A stretch of DNA of 64,000 nt from the NCBI RefSeq assembly GCF_017114865.1, contig NZ_JADEYH010000008.1, positions 124,001 through 188,000 on the forward strand, given 5' to 3'. Under the pieces are notes generated by a model. The model ran no database searches and was not told the DNA's origin. It saw only the letters and a program-made list of their open reading frames with translations. Below, in pieces: positions 17,019-26,752 of this stretch (positions are counted from its first letter, which is position 1; each line of letters begins with the position of its first letter). The stretch comes from Streptomyces verrucosisporus. GTDB lineage: Bacteria; Actinomycetota; Actinomycetes; Streptomycetales; Streptomycetaceae. Made by a program: the position numbers and the translations under genes.

Positions 17019-18049
17019 GAGCGCCTCCTCGCGGTCTTGCGGCCCAGCTCCCGCTTCTGCATGCCGCGCGAGATCAGCCAGTTGACCAGCGCGATCAGCA
17101 CCAGGATCAGGAACATCATCCAGGCGATGGCCGAGGCCCGGCCCAGGTGCAGGTTGACCCAGCCCTGCTCGTACAGGTACAGGCCCAGGGTCTGGTACTG
17201 GTGGGCCGGACCGCCGTTCGCGCCGCCGCCGGGGTTGAACAGCAGGGGCTCGCCGAACAGCTGTGTCGCGCCGATGGTGGAGACGACGACCGTGAACAGG
17301 ATCGTCGGCCGGAGCGCGGGAATGGTGACGTGGACGAACTGCTGCCAGCGAGAGGCGCCGTCCAGCGCCGCCGACTCGTACAGGTCCTTGGGGACCGCCT
17401 GCATGGCGGCGAGGTAGATGAGGGTGTTGTAGCCGGTCCAGCGCCAGATCACGATCGCGGAGATCGCGAAGTGGGAGGTCATGCCCTCGTGCCAGTTGAC
17501 GGGGTCGAGCCCGACGAACCCCAGGAACCAGTTGATCATGCCGTAGTCACGGCCGAAGAGCACGACGAAGACGAGGGTCGCCGCGGCCACCGAGGTGGCG
17601 TAGGGGGCCAGCATGGCCACGCGGTAGAACGTGGCGCCGCGCAGCTTGTAGTTCAGCAGGTGGGCCAGCCCGAGCGCGATCAGCAGCTGGGGCACGGTGG
17701 AGATGATCCCGATGCTGAAGGTGTTGCGCAGGGCGTTCCAGAAGAAATCGTCCTCCAGCAGCCGGGTGAAGTTGTGCAGCCCGGCCCACTCCATGTCGGT
17801 GGGGGCCGTCAGCGACACCTTGTGCAGCGAGGCCCAGCCCGTGTAGAGCAGCGGGAAGAGGCTGAAGGCGCCGAAGAAGAGGAAGAACGGGGCGACGAAG
17901 CCGTACGGGCTCCACCTCACGTCCCGCTGGTACCAGCGGCTGCGGCGTTCCCGCCGCCGGTCCTCGCGGGAGGAGACATGTTTGTGGCGCGGGGCCGCGC
18001 CCCCCTGCTTGACGGGGGGCGCGGACACCGGCGAACCGGTATTGGTCAC
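17015..18049 (-). CDS. cebF: Cellobiose/cello-oligosaccharide ABC transporter permease CebF
   Basis: The protein is 344 residues, MalF-like. A basic N-terminal tail (about 1-55) precedes six membrane helices starting at YGFVAPFFLFFGAFSLFPLLYTGW. The EAA loop is seen as YESAALDGASRWQQFVHVTIPALRP. The start is GTG at 18049, only 7 bases past the cebE stop, with no good ribosome site of its own, so it is likely coupled to cebE. The product partners with CebG to form the pore. Confidence 0.93.
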   Translation of the reverse strand: MTNTGSPVSAPPVKQGGAAPRHKHVSSREDRRRERRSRWYQRDVRWSPYGFVAPFFLFFGAFSLFPLLYTGWASLHKVSLTAPTDMEWAGLHNFTRLLEDDFFWNALRNTFSIGIISTVPQLLIALGLAHLLNYKLRGATFYRVAMLAPYATSVAAATLVFVVLFGRDYGMINWFLGFVGLDPVNWHEGMTSHFAISAIVIWRWTGYNTLIYLAAMQAVPKDLYESAALDGASRWQQFVHVTIPALRPTILFTVVVSTIGATQLFGEPLLFNPGGGANGGPAHQYQTLGLYLYEQGWVNLHLGRASAIAWMMFLILVLIALVNWLISRGMQKRELGRKTARRRS

Positions 18050-18056
18050 TTGTCGA

Positions 18057-19379
18057 TCACTCGTCCAGGGCGTTGTCGACTGCCTTGGTGGCCTCTTCCC
18101 ATGCCTTGTCGGAGGACAGACCGCTGCGCTCCATCTGCAGGAGGCCGCTGCGGGTGAGGTTCTCCTGGATGACCTGGTCCTTCGGGCCGATCACCTGGGT
18201 CGGGATGCCCTCGGCCGCCTTGGAGAAGATCTCACCGATGGGGGCGTCCGAGAAGTACTCGTGCGTGGCCTCGGCGACCTCGGGGGTCTCGTACGACTTC
18301 GGGGCGCTGGGGAAGCTGCCGCGTTCGGCGAAGAGCTTGGCCTGCTGGGTGGGGGCGGTCAGCCAGGCGGCGAGCTTGATCGCCTCCTCCTTGTTCTTGC
18401 CGCTCTCGGGCACCCCGAGGAAGGAGCCGCCCCAGTTGCCGGCCTTGGGCGCGGGAGCGACGTCCCACTTGTCCTCGGCCTTCTCGCCACCCTTGTCCTG
18501 GATGTAGCCGAGCATCCAGGCGGGGCAGGAGAGCGTGGCGAAGGTGCCGTTGTTCATGGCCTTGTTCCACGAGTCCGTGAACAGCTCGTGCTTGTCGGTC
18601 ATGTCCTCGGAGGCGGCCTTCGCGGCGACGTCCCAGGCCTCCTTGACGTCGGGGTTGGTCTTGTAGACGACCTCGCCCTGCTCGTCGTAGTAGCGGGTGG
18701 CACTGGAGGAGATGGCCGCGTTGTACAGGCCGCTGGCGGAGTCGACCCACTTGACGCCCTTGGGGGCGCTGTCCATGAACTTCTTACCGGTGTCGAGGTA
18801 CTTCTGCCAGTCGCCCTCCCACAGCTTCCCGACCTCGTCGCGGTCGGTGGGCAGGCCGGCGGCCTCGAAGTGGTCCTTGCGGTAGCAGATGGCCATCGGG
18901 CCGATGTCGGTGCCCAGGCCGATGGTCTTGCCGTCGGCCGTGGTGGCCTGGTTCCACTTCCAGTCGAAGTAGTCGTCCTCGGAGACTCCGCCGGCCTTGG
19001 ACAGGTCGGTGAACTTGTCCGCCTGGGTCTGGACGACCTCGGCGATGTTCGCCACCTCGATGCCCTGGATGTCGGCGAGGCCGCTGTTGCTGGCGAGGCG
19101 GGTGAGCAGCTGCGGGTAGTAGTTCTCGTTCCGCTCGACGACGCTCTGCTCGATCTTGACCTTCGGGTTGAGCTTCTCGTACTCCTCGTAGAGCCCGGCC
19201 TCCTGGAAGCCGAAGGTACCGAAGAGGCCGACGGTGATGACGGTCTTGCCCTTGCTGTCTGTTCCCCCGGCCTTCTCGCCCGAGTCGTCGTCGCTCGCGC
19301 ATCCGGCGAGCAGGCTCGTGCCGATCGCCGCGGCGGCCATGACGGCCACGGCCCGGCGGGTGGTGCGGGTCTTGCGCAC
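18057..19379 (-). CDS. cebE: Cellobiose/cello-oligosaccharide-binding lipoprotein CebE
   Basis: The protein is a 440-residue extracellular solute-binding lipoprotein. The signal peptide ends in the lipobox LLAGC (Cys at about residue 26), and the acidic tether DDDSGEKAGGTDSKG follows. The body is a family 1 binding protein with Trp/Tyr-rich sugar-contact stretches (for example YDEQGEVVYKTNPDVKEAWDVAAKAAS and CPAWMLGYIQDKGG). It starts with GTG and has AGGAGG 5 bases upstream. It is first in the cebEFG-bglC operon. Its promoter region contains a perfect CebR box. Confidence 0.94.
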   Translation of the reverse strand: MRKTRTTRRAVAVMAAAAIGTSLLAGCASDDDSGEKAGGTDSKGKTVITVGLFGTFGFQEAGLYEEYEKLNPKVKIEQSVVERNENYYPQLLTRLASNSGLADIQGIEVANIAEVVQTQADKFTDLSKAGGVSEDDYFDWKWNQATTADGKTIGLGTDIGPMAICYRKDHFEAAGLPTDRDEVGKLWEGDWQKYLDTGKKFMDSAPKGVKWVDSASGLYNAAISSSATRYYDEQGEVVYKTNPDVKEAWDVAAKAASEDMTDKHELFTDSWNKAMNNGTFATLSCPAWMLGYIQDKGGEKAEDKWDVAPAPKAGNWGGSFLGVPESGKNKEEAIKLAAWLTAPTQQAKLFAERGSFPSAPKSYETPEVAEATHEYFSDAPIGEIFSKAAEGIPTQVIGPKDQVIQENLTRSGLLQMERSGLSSDKAWEEATKAVDNALDE

Positions 19380-19499
19380 TGCGTCCTCCTAGCGCCCTGA
19401 CGTTTCACTCCCGGCCGTGGAAGGGTGTGGGGGACCGCGGTGACGGATGGTGCTGCGGCTCGGGCGGGAACGTGCGGGTTCTGTATGGGTCAAGTCCTT

Positions 19500-19513
19500 T
19501 GGGAGCGCTCCCA
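19500..19513. promoter_or_regulatory. CebR box upstream of cebE (perfect)
   Basis: The sequence TGGGAGCGCTCCCA lies 120 bases before the cebE start. A TTGACA -35 candidate on the minus strand (19558-19553) lies upstream of it, which would put the box just downstream of the cebE transcription start, a roadblock position. Confidence 0.9.
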
Positions 19514-19679
19514 GACGTGATGAGTTGAAGAGTCGCGGTTCCCTGGCGCGGGTGTCAAGGGAATGGACACACTGACCCGGCGCAGTTATCCGGCTGTTAG
19601 CTTCGGTGGCTGATCGATACTGGTGCAGGGGACCGACCGGTCCTGTGCAGGTGAGCCCGTACACCTTGGGGAGGCGGTC

Positions 19680-20717
19680 ATGACAGTGAGCGGAAGGCGG
19701 GGCCAACGGCCCACTCTGGAGCAGGTCGCCGCCTACGCGGGGGTGGGCCGCGGTACCGTCTCCCGGGTGATCAACGGCGCCGCCAACGTCAGCGACCAGA
19801 CGCGTACCGCCGTCCAGCAGGCGATCGCCGAACTGGGCTATGTGCCCAACCGGGCCGCCCGGGCGCTGGCCGCGGGCAGCACCGACGCGATCGCGCTGGT
19901 CATTCCCGAGGCCGAGACCAGGCTGTTCGCCGAGCCCTACTTCTCCGGCATCATCCGCGGCGTCAGCACCGAGCTCGCCGACACCGACATGCAGCTGCTG
20001 CTGACCCTGATCCGCAACCCCAAGGAACGCGACCGCTTCGCCCAGTACGTCGCCGCCCACCGGGTGGACGGCGTGCTGCTGGTGTCCGTGCACGCCGACG
20101 ACCCCCTGCCCGACCTGCTGGAAAGCATCGAGATGCCCGCCGTCCTCAGCGGTCGCCGCAGCGGCGACGAGCTGGTGCCGTACGTGGACTGCGACAACAC
20201 GGGCGGCGCCCAGACCGCCGTGGAGCACCTGATCGGCCGCGGTCGGCGTGCGGTGGCCACCGTCACCGGACCGCTGGACATGTACGTCGCCCAGTGCCGC
20301 CTCCAGGGATACCGCGACGCGCTGCGCACGGCGGGTCTGGAAGAGGACGAGCGGTTGGTGGCCGTAGGCGACTTCACCGAGGAGGGCGGTCGCCGCGCCG
20401 TGCGGGAGCTGCTTTCGCGCCGGCCCGACCTGGACGCCGTCTTCTGCGCCTCCGACGTGATGGCCGCGGGCGCCCGCGCCGTGCTGCGCGAGTCCGGCCG
20501 CCGGGTGCCCGAGGACGTGGCGCTGGTCGGCTTCGACGACTCGGCCGTCGCCCGCCACATGGACCCGCCACTGACCAGCGTGCGGCAGCCGCTGGAGGAG
20601 ATGGGCCGGTCGATGGCGCGGGTGCTGCTGGAGCAGATCGAGGACCGCAAGGCGGGCCGGGAGGACCGCTCCAGCCGGGTGCTGCCGACGGAGCTGGTCC
20701 GCCGCGCCTCCTCCTGA
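19680..20717 (+). CDS. cebR: LacI-family repressor of the cellulose/cellobiose regulon
   Basis: The protein is 345 residues. The N-terminal LacI HTH reads PTLEQVAAYAGVGRGTVSRVINGAANVS, and the hinge helix is PNRAARALAAG. The effector-binding core (about 70-340) has the usual GYRDALRTAGL and VFCASDVMAAGA segments, ending in VALVGFDDSAVARHMDPPLTSVRQP. The ATG has GGGGAGG 5 bases upstream. It is divergent from cebE. In Streptomyces CebR binds TGGGAGCGCTCCCA and releases it with cellobiose or cellotriose. Four such boxes occur nearby. Confidence 0.94.
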   Translation: MTVSGRRGQRPTLEQVAAYAGVGRGTVSRVINGAANVSDQTRTAVQQAIAELGYVPNRAARALAAGSTDAIALVIPEAETRLFAEPYFSGIIRGVSTELADTDMQLLLTLIRNPKERDRFAQYVAAHRVDGVLLVSVHADDPLPDLLESIEMPAVLSGRRSGDELVPYVDCDNTGGAQTAVEHLIGRGRRAVATVTGPLDMYVAQCRLQGYRDALRTAGLEEDERLVAVGDFTEEGGRRAVRELLSRRPDLDAVFCASDVMAAGARAVLRESGRRVPEDVALVGFDDSAVARHMDPPLTSVRQPLEEMGRSMARVLLEQIEDRKAGREDRSSRVLPTELVRRASS

Positions 20718-20846
20718 CCCTCCCTGGCGGTCCCCGGCCGGTCACGCGGGAGGCTGCGGCACCGCGGACACGGCGGAGGGGCCGGCCGGCGTACCGACCG
20801 GCCCCCTTGTGAGCCGTCCTACCGCTGCTGAGCGATCAGCCGGTGA

Positions 20847-22595
20847 TCAGTCGATCGGCGGGTAGGCGTTGCGCAGCAGCTCCTCGAACTGGTCCTGGAA
20901 CCAGTGGCCGGAGAGCGGCGCGTCGGGCAGGGCACCCGACATGTGGTTGTTGTTGCGCGGGTTGCCCTCGTAGGAGGGGTTGCACATCTCGTCGGCCTTC
21001 TTGCCCTCCTCGTTCGGGATGTCCTCGCTGGCGCCGTCGGACTCCCCCGGGGGCTTGATCCACGCGTAGGCGTCGATACCGGAGGCGGGAGCCGCCTTCG
21101 GCCGCTCGCCGAGACCGGCGCCGGCCTGGTTGCACCAGTTGCCGGTGTGGATGCGGCGGTCGACGCGGCTGCCGTCGACGAACGCGTCCAGGCTGGTCTT
21201 GGCGGCGGGGGCGCTGGGCCGGTTCGGGCCGCCCCAGCCGTTGCGGGAGGTGTCGATGATCACGCCGACGTCGGAGTTGAAGCCAACCCGGACGGCCTCC
21301 TCGCGGAACGCCTGGGCGTAGGACTGCTCGTCCACGTAGAAGTTCCAGTCGACCCACTTGGACTGACGGACCGAGGTGCCGTTCACCGAGTCGTTGATGG
21401 TGAAGTGCGGCTCCTTGAGCGCGCCGTAGTTGGCGACGTTGGCGGCGAAGCCGGCGACGTCGTCGACCGTGGCGCCCGCGGTGTTGGCGGCCTCGTGGAG
21501 CAGTTCGACGGACGGGGTGAAGTTGCTGTCCCAGCCGAGCCAGCCGTGGTGGCCGATGTCGATGTAGTTGTAGACGTTGTCGAACTGGCCGAGTGTGGCC
21601 AGGGCGTAGCCGACGCCCTCGACGTAGTTGCCGTTGGCCAGCATCTCGTCACAGTTGGCGGTGGCGGTGGGCCGGCTGCCGACGTTGGTGATGAGATTCG
21701 GCAGTGAGTCGATCTCGACGATGTTCACGATGCGCAGGTCGGCGTACTTCGGGTCGCCGACGATCTCCGCGATCGGGTCGATGAACTCGTCCTTGTACCG
21801 GTCGATCTCGTCCGGACCGAGCTCGCCCTGGGAAGCCAGCGCGGCGCAGTCGCGGCCGGGCAGGTTGTAGGTGACCATCTGGAGCACGTCGGCGTCCTGC
21901 TCCAGGGCCGCGTCGAGGTGATCGCGCAGACCCATGGTGTTCTCGCCCGCGGAGCCCGACTCGATGGCGGAGATGCGGTCCAGCCACACGGCGGTGGGCT
22001 GGTCGGCGATCGCCTCGCCGCCGCTCTCGGCGGCCTGCTCGGACCAGTCGGGGTTCACGTAGACCTTGGCACCCGCGTACGGGTTGTCCACGCGATCACC
22101 AGGCGGGTCGGTCGGGTCGCCCGGGTCGTCCGGGTCGTCCGGGTCATCGGGGTCGCCGCCGTCCACGTTGCAGGTGGTGCCGTTCAGCTTGAACTCGGTG
22201 GGAGCGGGGTTCGAGCCGGAGTGGGTCCCGTTGAAACCGAAGTTCGCGGAACCACCCGAGAGCAGGGTGGAGTTCCACGAGGGGGCGGTGGCGGTCACGT
22301 GCGCACCGCTCTGGGACACGGTGGCGTTCCAGCCCGAGCCGGCTCTCTGGCCACCCGAGTAGTCCCACTCCACCTTCCAGTTGTTCACGGGGGAGGCGGC
22401 GTTGTTGGTCACGGTGACCGAGGCGGTGAAGCCGTTGTTCCACTCGTTGGTGACCTCGTAGTCCACCGTGCAGACGGGTGCCGCCATGGCGGTCCCCTGC
22501 ATCATGCCGCCCGCGCCGAGTGCGCCGGTTATCAGCGCACCGGCGGCGAGCAGCGCCGTCCGGCGCCCGCGCGTCGGCTTTCTGGTGCCTGTCAT
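20847..22595 (-). CDS. Secreted GH6 cellulase (cellobiohydrolase type) with CBM2
   Basis: The protein is 582 residues. The signal peptide ends near GTAMAAPV (about residue 40). CBM2 follows (about 41-142) with bracketing cysteines and the conserved Trp positions (NEWNNGF, NWKVEWDYSG, SWNSTLL). A linker built on DPDD/DPGD repeats (about 145-165) leads to GH6 (about 170-582). GH6 marks are VTYNLPGRDCAAL with the catalytic Asp, YIDIGHHGWLGW, VIIDTSRNGWGGPNRP and WIKPPGESDG. Length and extra loops fit exo-acting bacterial Cel6B-like enzymes rather than the shorter endoglucanases. The ATG has GGAAGAG upstream. It is divergent from GH48 and probably regulated by CebR. Confidence 0.93.
   Translation of the reverse strand: MTGTRKPTRGRRTALLAAGALITGALGAGGMMQGTAMAAPVCTVDYEVTNEWNNGFTASVTVTNNAASPVNNWKVEWDYSGGQRAGSGWNATVSQSGAHVTATAPSWNSTLLSGGSANFGFNGTHSGSNPAPTEFKLNGTTCNVDGGDPDDPDDPDDPGDPTDPPGDRVDNPYAGAKVYVNPDWSEQAAESGGEAIADQPTAVWLDRISAIESGSAGENTMGLRDHLDAALEQDADVLQMVTYNLPGRDCAALASQGELGPDEIDRYKDEFIDPIAEIVGDPKYADLRIVNIVEIDSLPNLITNVGSRPTATANCDEMLANGNYVEGVGYALATLGQFDNVYNYIDIGHHGWLGWDSNFTPSVELLHEAANTAGATVDDVAGFAANVANYGALKEPHFTINDSVNGTSVRQSKWVDWNFYVDEQSYAQAFREEAVRVGFNSDVGVIIDTSRNGWGGPNRPSAPAAKTSLDAFVDGSRVDRRIHTGNWCNQAGAGLGERPKAAPASGIDAYAWIKPPGESDGASEDIPNEEGKKADEMCNPSYEGNPRNNNHMSGALPDAPLSGHWFQDQFEELLRNAYPPID
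22105..22165 (-). repeat. DPDD-type linker repeat in GH6 gene
   Basis: A run of near-identical 9-base units (GGTCGTCCG and variants on the plus strand) encodes the acidic Asp/Pro linker between CBM2 and GH6. Confidence 0.75.
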
Positions 22596-22967
22596 GCGAT
22601 CTCTTCCTCTTCCTTCCGGTGTTCTCCGGATGACGACGGAGCCCAGCTCCGCGTTGGGGGGTGCGGTCGTGTCACAGGTGCGTGCCCCGGACAGAAGGGG
22701 CCTTCCGCCGTGGTGGGGAACGACCGCCGCTGCGGCACGGAGCGAGGTCCCGCTCCGCTCCCGCCTCCGGGTACGGCCTCCCGGAGCGTGCTCCGGTATC
22801 GGTGCCGGGGGAGGTCGGGGGGCGTCGTGAAGGGGTGAGCCGACCGGTGTGGCCGTGAAGGCGCGCCGCGGCGGGCGCCGCGGTGCCGGATAACGCCCGA
22901 GGGCGCGGTGGGGGGTGCATGAAGCGGCTCCTGGTCGGTCGAACGCGCCGTCCCTGGCGCACGACTG

Positions 22968-22981
22968 TGGAAGCGCTCCCA
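22968..22981. promoter_or_regulatory. CebR box for GH6 (one mismatch)
   Basis: TGGAAGCGCTCCCA differs from the perfect palindrome at one base (A for G at position 4). The AGCGCT core is intact. Confidence 0.85.
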
Positions 22982-23111
22982 CTGGTTGAGGGAGAACGTA
23001 GCGCCAACTTCCGGTTATAGCCAGAGTGCGTTCAGTAATTGGCGAATCGAATTCCTTCGACAGGGTCTTCTTGTTCGGAGTCTTGACAGGTGTCATGTCC
23101 ACCTTGAACCT

Positions 23112-23125
23112 TGGGAGCGCTCCCA
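23112..23125. promoter_or_regulatory. CebR box for GH48 (perfect)
   Basis: TGGGAGCGCTCCCA lies about 24 bases past a TTGACA -35 candidate and 88 bases before the GH48 ATG. Confidence 0.92.
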
Positions 23126-23212
23126 CTGGTTTCAGTTCCTCCACACGTCCCCGTCAGGCACAGGCCAGGCACCGTTCTTCCCCACCCGAGCCGCGAGGAG
23201 AGAACCCCCCGC

Positions 23213-26173
23213 ATGAGCGCGTTACCAGTCACGGGCGTACCGCCCAGGCCTCCCAGAGGCAGAACCAGGAAGCTGCTGGTGGCAGCGGCCGTCGCGATCT
23301 CCCTCCCGCTGGGGCTGACATCGGCCCTGAGCGGGACGGCCCAGGCCGCCGCCCTCCAGTGCAGCGTCGACTACGGCAAGAACGACTGGGGGTCGGGCTT
23401 CACCGCCAACATCACCCTCACCAACCGGGGTTCCGAGGCCATCGACGGCTGGACCCTGACCTACGGCTACAGCGGCAACCAGCGGCTCCAGCAGGGCTGG
23501 AACGGCCAGTGGTCGCAGTCGGGCCAGAACGTCACCGTCAAGAACGCGTCGTTCAACGCGCGCATCGCCGGCGGTGCCGCGGTCAGCACGGGCGCCAACT
23601 TCAGCTACAGCGGCACCAACACCGACCCGACCTCGTTCTCGGTCAACGGCACCCGCTGCGGCGGCAACCTCTCCGCCCCCACCGCCACGCTGACCAGCCC
23701 CGGAGCGGGCGCGGTCTTCTCCGCGGGCGCCACCATCGGGCTGACGGCCACCGCGAGTGCCACGGAGTCCGGGGCCACCATCGAGAAGGTCGAGTTCTAC
23801 AGCGACACCGAGCTGCTGGGCACCGACACCACGGCGCCCTACTCCTTCGACTGGGAGGACGTCCCGGCCGGCAACTACTCGCTCTACGCCGTCGCCCACG
23901 ACTCCAACGGGATGTCGAGCGAGTCCACCCCCGTTGGTGTCGAGGTGACCGACGGCCCCGCGGTGGTCGTCACCCCGGCCCAGCTCGGCGTGCGCCAGGG
24001 GGAGACCGCCCGGTTCGCCGTCAAGCTCTCCGAGCAGCCGTCCGAGACGGTGACGGCGACGGTGGAACGCACCAGCGGGAACACCGGCCTGTCCGTGGCC
24101 GACGGTGCCTCGCTCACCTTCACCCCGTCGAACTGGGACACCCCCCAGGAAGTGACCGTCGCCGCCGACGAGACCGGCACCGGAGCGGCGACCTTCACCA
24201 TCAGCGCCCCCGGCCACGACGCGGCCGAGGTGACGGTCACCCAGCTGTCCGGCTCCGGCGACGGGGGCGAGTACGAGGACCGCTTCCTGGAGCTCTACAA
24301 CAAGATCTTCGACCCGGCCAACGGGTACTTCTCGCCGGAGGGAATCCCCTACCACTCCGTCGAGACGCTGATGGTCGAGGCCCCCGACCACGGTCACGAG
24401 ACGACCTCCGAGGCGTACAGCTACCTCATCTGGCTGCAGGCCATGTACGGCAAGGTCACCGAGGACTGGGACCCGTTCAACGAATCGTGGCAGATCATGG
24501 AGGACTACATGATCCCCACGAAGGAGGACCAGCCGACCAACAGCTTCTACGACCCCTCCAAGCCCGCCACCTACGCGGCCGAGCACCCGACCCCGGAGGA
24601 CTACCCGTCGGCCATCGACGGCAACGTCCCCGTAGGCAGGGACCCGATCGCGGCCGAACTGCGCAGCGCCTACGGCACCGACGAGATCTACGGCATGCAC
24701 TGGCTGCAGGACGTGGACAACGTCTACGGCTACGGCAACGAGCCCGGCAGCGTCTGCCAGGGCGGACCGGAGTCGGACGCGCCGTCGTACATCAACACCT
24801 TCCAGCGCGGCTCGCAGGAGTCGGTGTGGGAGACCGTCCCGCAGCCCACCTGCGACGACTTCACCTTCGGCGGTGAGAACGGGTACCTCGACCTGTTCAT
24901 GGACGACGACAACTACGCCGAGCAGTGGAAGTTCACCAACGCCCCCGACGCCGACGCCCGCGCCATCCAGGCCGCCTACTGGGCCGAGATGTGGGCCGAG
25001 GAGCAGGGCAGGAAGTCCGAGATCTCCGCGACCCTGTCCAAGGCCGCGAAGATGGGCGACTACCTGCGCTACGCCTTCTTCGACAAGTACTTCAAGAAGA
25101 TCGGCAACTGCACCGGTCCCACCTCCTGCCCCGCCGGCACCGGCAAGGACAGCGCGCACTACCTGCTGTCCTGGTACTACGCCTGGGGCGGCGCCACCGA
25201 CACCAGCGCCGGCTGGGCCTGGCGGATCGGCAGCAGCCACAACCACTTCGGCTACCAGAACCCGATGACGGCCCACGCCCTGACCACCGTCCCGGAGCTG
25301 AAGCCCAAGGGCTCCACGGCGGTGTCGGACTGGGAGAAGAGCCTCCAGCGCCAGGTCGAGTTCTACCGCTGGCTGCAGTCCGACGAGGGCGGCATCGCGG
25401 GCGGCGCGACCAACAGCTGGGAGGGCGACTACGGCACCCCGCCGGCCGGCACCCCCACCTTCTACGGCATGTTCTACGACGAGAAGCCCGTCTACCACGA
25501 CCCGCCGTCCAACCAGTGGTTCGGCATGCAGGCCTGGTCGATGGAGCGCGTCGCCGAGCTCTACCACGAGACCGGCAACGCCACGGCCGAGGAGGTCCTG
25601 GACAAGTGGGTCCCGTGGGTCCTGTCCGAGGTGACCGTCAACCCCGACGGCAACTACCAGATCCCCTCCACGCTCCAGTGGTCGGGCAAGCCCGACACCT
25701 GGAACCCCGACAACCCCGGTGACAACTCGGACCTGCACGTGACGGTCCGCGACTACTCCACCGACGTCGGCGTCACCGCGGCCCTGGCCAAGACCTTGAT
25801 GTACTACGCCGCCAAGTCCGGCGACGAGGAGGCCAGGACCACCGCCAAGGCGCTGATGGACGCCATGTGGGACCACCACCAGGACGCCATGGGCATCGCG
25901 GTGGAGGAGACCCGGACCGACTTCGAGCGGTTCGAGAACCCGGTGTACGTCCCCGAGGGCTGGACCGGCACCATGCCCAACGGCGACAGGATCGACTCCG
26001 ACTCCACCTTCCTGTCGATCCGCTCCTTCTACGAGGACGATCCGCAGTTCAACAAGGTGGAGAGCTACCTGAACGGCGGCGAGGCGCCGACGTTCACCTA
26101 CCACCGCTTCTGGGCCCAGGCGGACGCCGCTCTCGCCCTGGCCACCTACGCGGACCTCTTCGGTGACGAGTAG
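23213..26173 (+). CDS. Secreted GH48 reducing-end cellobiohydrolase with CBM2 and Ig-like domains
   Basis: The protein is 986 residues. Signal peptide about 1-46 (cleavage near TAQAAAL). CBM2 about 47-150. A bacterial Ig-like domain (about 158-245, [20 protein letters not shown]...[22 protein letters not shown]). A further beta-sandwich-like domain (about 248-345, [28 protein letters not shown]...). GH48 about 355-986. The proton donor is E400 in [10 protein letters not shown], and the barrel-core motifs [33 protein letters not shown] and [16 protein letters not shown] are all present. GH48 enzymes attack cellulose chains from the reducing end and work together with GH6. Ribosome site: GAGGAG about 12 bases upstream, a wide spacing. 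Confidence 0.95.
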   Translation: MSALPVTGVPPRPPRGRTRKLLVAAAVAISLPLGLTSALSGTAQAAALQCSVDYGKNDWGSGFTANITLTNRGSEAIDGWTLTYGYSGNQRLQQGWNGQWSQSGQNVTVKNASFNARIAGGAAVSTGANFSYSGTNTDPTSFSVNGTRCGGNLSAPTATLTSPGAGAVFSAGATIGLTATASATESGATIEKVEFYSDTELLGTDTTAPYSFDWEDVPAGNYSLYAVAHDSNGMSSESTPVGVEVTDGPAVVVTPAQLGVRQGETARFAVKLSEQPSETVTATVERTSGNTGLSVADGASLTFTPSNWDTPQEVTVAADETGTGAATFTISAPGHDAAEVTVTQLSGSGDGGEYEDRFLELYNKIFDPANGYFSPEGIPYHSVETLMVEAPDHGHETTSEAYSYLIWLQAMYGKVTEDWDPFNESWQIMEDYMIPTKEDQPTNSFYDPSKPATYAAEHPTPEDYPSAIDGNVPVGRDPIAAELRSAYGTDEIYGMHWLQDVDNVYGYGNEPGSVCQGGPESDAPSYINTFQRGSQESVWETVPQPTCDDFTFGGENGYLDLFMDDDNYAEQWKFTNAPDADARAIQAAYWAEMWAEEQGRKSEISATLSKAAKMGDYLRYAFFDKYFKKIGNCTGPTSCPAGTGKDSAHYLLSWYYAWGGATDTSAGWAWRIGSSHNHFGYQNPMTAHALTTVPELKPKGSTAVSDWEKSLQRQVEFYRWLQSDEGGIAGGATNSWEGDYGTPPAGTPTFYGMFYDEKPVYHDPPSNQWFGMQAWSMERVAELYHETGNATAEEVLDKWVPWVLSEVTVNPDGNYQIPSTLQWSGKPDTWNPDNPGDNSDLHVTVRDYSTDVGVTAALAKTLMYYAAKSGDEEARTTAKALMDAMWDHHQDAMGIAVEETRTDFERFENPVYVPEGWTGTMPNGDRIDSDSTFLSIRSFYEDDPQFNKVESYLNGGEAPTFTYHRFWAQADAALALATYADLFGDE

Positions 26174-26187
26174 CCGCCGAGGAGGGT

Positions 26188-26240
26188 GAAGCCGGCCCCC
26201 CGGTCCGGTCTGGTCGACGGCGACCGCACCGGGGGGCTTC
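26188..26240 (+). terminator. Terminator hairpin after GH48
   Basis: GAAG...CCCCCCGGT (26188-26204) pairs with ACCGGGGGGCTTC (26228-26240), with a 4-base bulge on the left arm. It begins 14 bases past the GH48 stop. Confidence 0.7.
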
Positions 26241-26752
26241 CAACCCGTACCACCGGCGGCACCGGTACGAGCGGTGCCGCCGGCCGGTGACGGGCCGGAG
26301 CGGTGGTCCGTCCGTCCCCGCCTCTCCACCGCCCGGCCGCACCACCCGATGGCCGCGGCCGTCCCGCACCGGCACCCGGGAACGCACCGGGTGCCGCACG
26401 CGGGGCGGCCGCGGCCGCTTTCGGTGCTTCCCGCGGCCCTTCGCCGCCCCCTTCGCCGTCCTTCACCGCCTCACGCCCCTCCCGGCCCGGCGGGGCCGGG
26501 AGGTGACCGTGTGCCAGACAGGCGGCCGGCGGTGGCGCCTGCCGGGTGGTTTAGTCCATTCACCTGTACGGGGATTGTCGCCCGGCGGACCGCCTGGGAC
26601 CTCAACCACGCCCGCGGGAAGGCGGGTTCAGATGCCCGGCCCCGGTCGGTGCTACGCCGTTCGGCGGCCTTGGAAGCGGCCGCGAAGATGCGAGAAGGCC
26701 CGGGCTGACGTGTCCTCACATCTATGGCACCGCCGAATGGGAGGTCGAAGCG
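26241..26752. other. Non-coding leader region before the M23 peptidase
   Basis: This is 512 bases with no credible gene. The first half is GC-rich and featureless. About 26545-26752 is less GC-biased and likely contains the M23 promoter and a leader with several short inverted repeats (for example around 26600-26630). I checked for the c-di-AMP riboswitch often found before Streptomyces wall hydrolases and could not match it. Confidence 0.4.

Larger units (their letters stand above)
22596..23212. promoter_or_regulatory. Divergent GH6/GH48 control region
   Basis: This is a 617-bp non-coding region between the two cellulase genes. It holds two CebR-type boxes (22968-22981 and 23112-23125) with 130 bases between them. 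A TTGACA at 23083-23088 on the plus strand could be the GH48 -35, which puts the right-hand box near its start site. From the left-hand box to the GH6 ATG is about 370 bases, so the GH6 mRNA may have a long leader. I see no gene in the leader part. Confidence 0.75.

Noticed and set aside
22596..23144. N-terminal extension of the GH6 gene
   Set aside because: The extension contains no signal peptide and runs over a CebR box; the ATG at 22595 with a signal peptide and ribosome site is the true start.
26545..26752. c-di-AMP (ydaO-type) riboswitch before the M23 peptidase
   Set aside because: Such switches are common before Streptomyces wall hydrolases, but I could not match the conserved core blocks here by eye.
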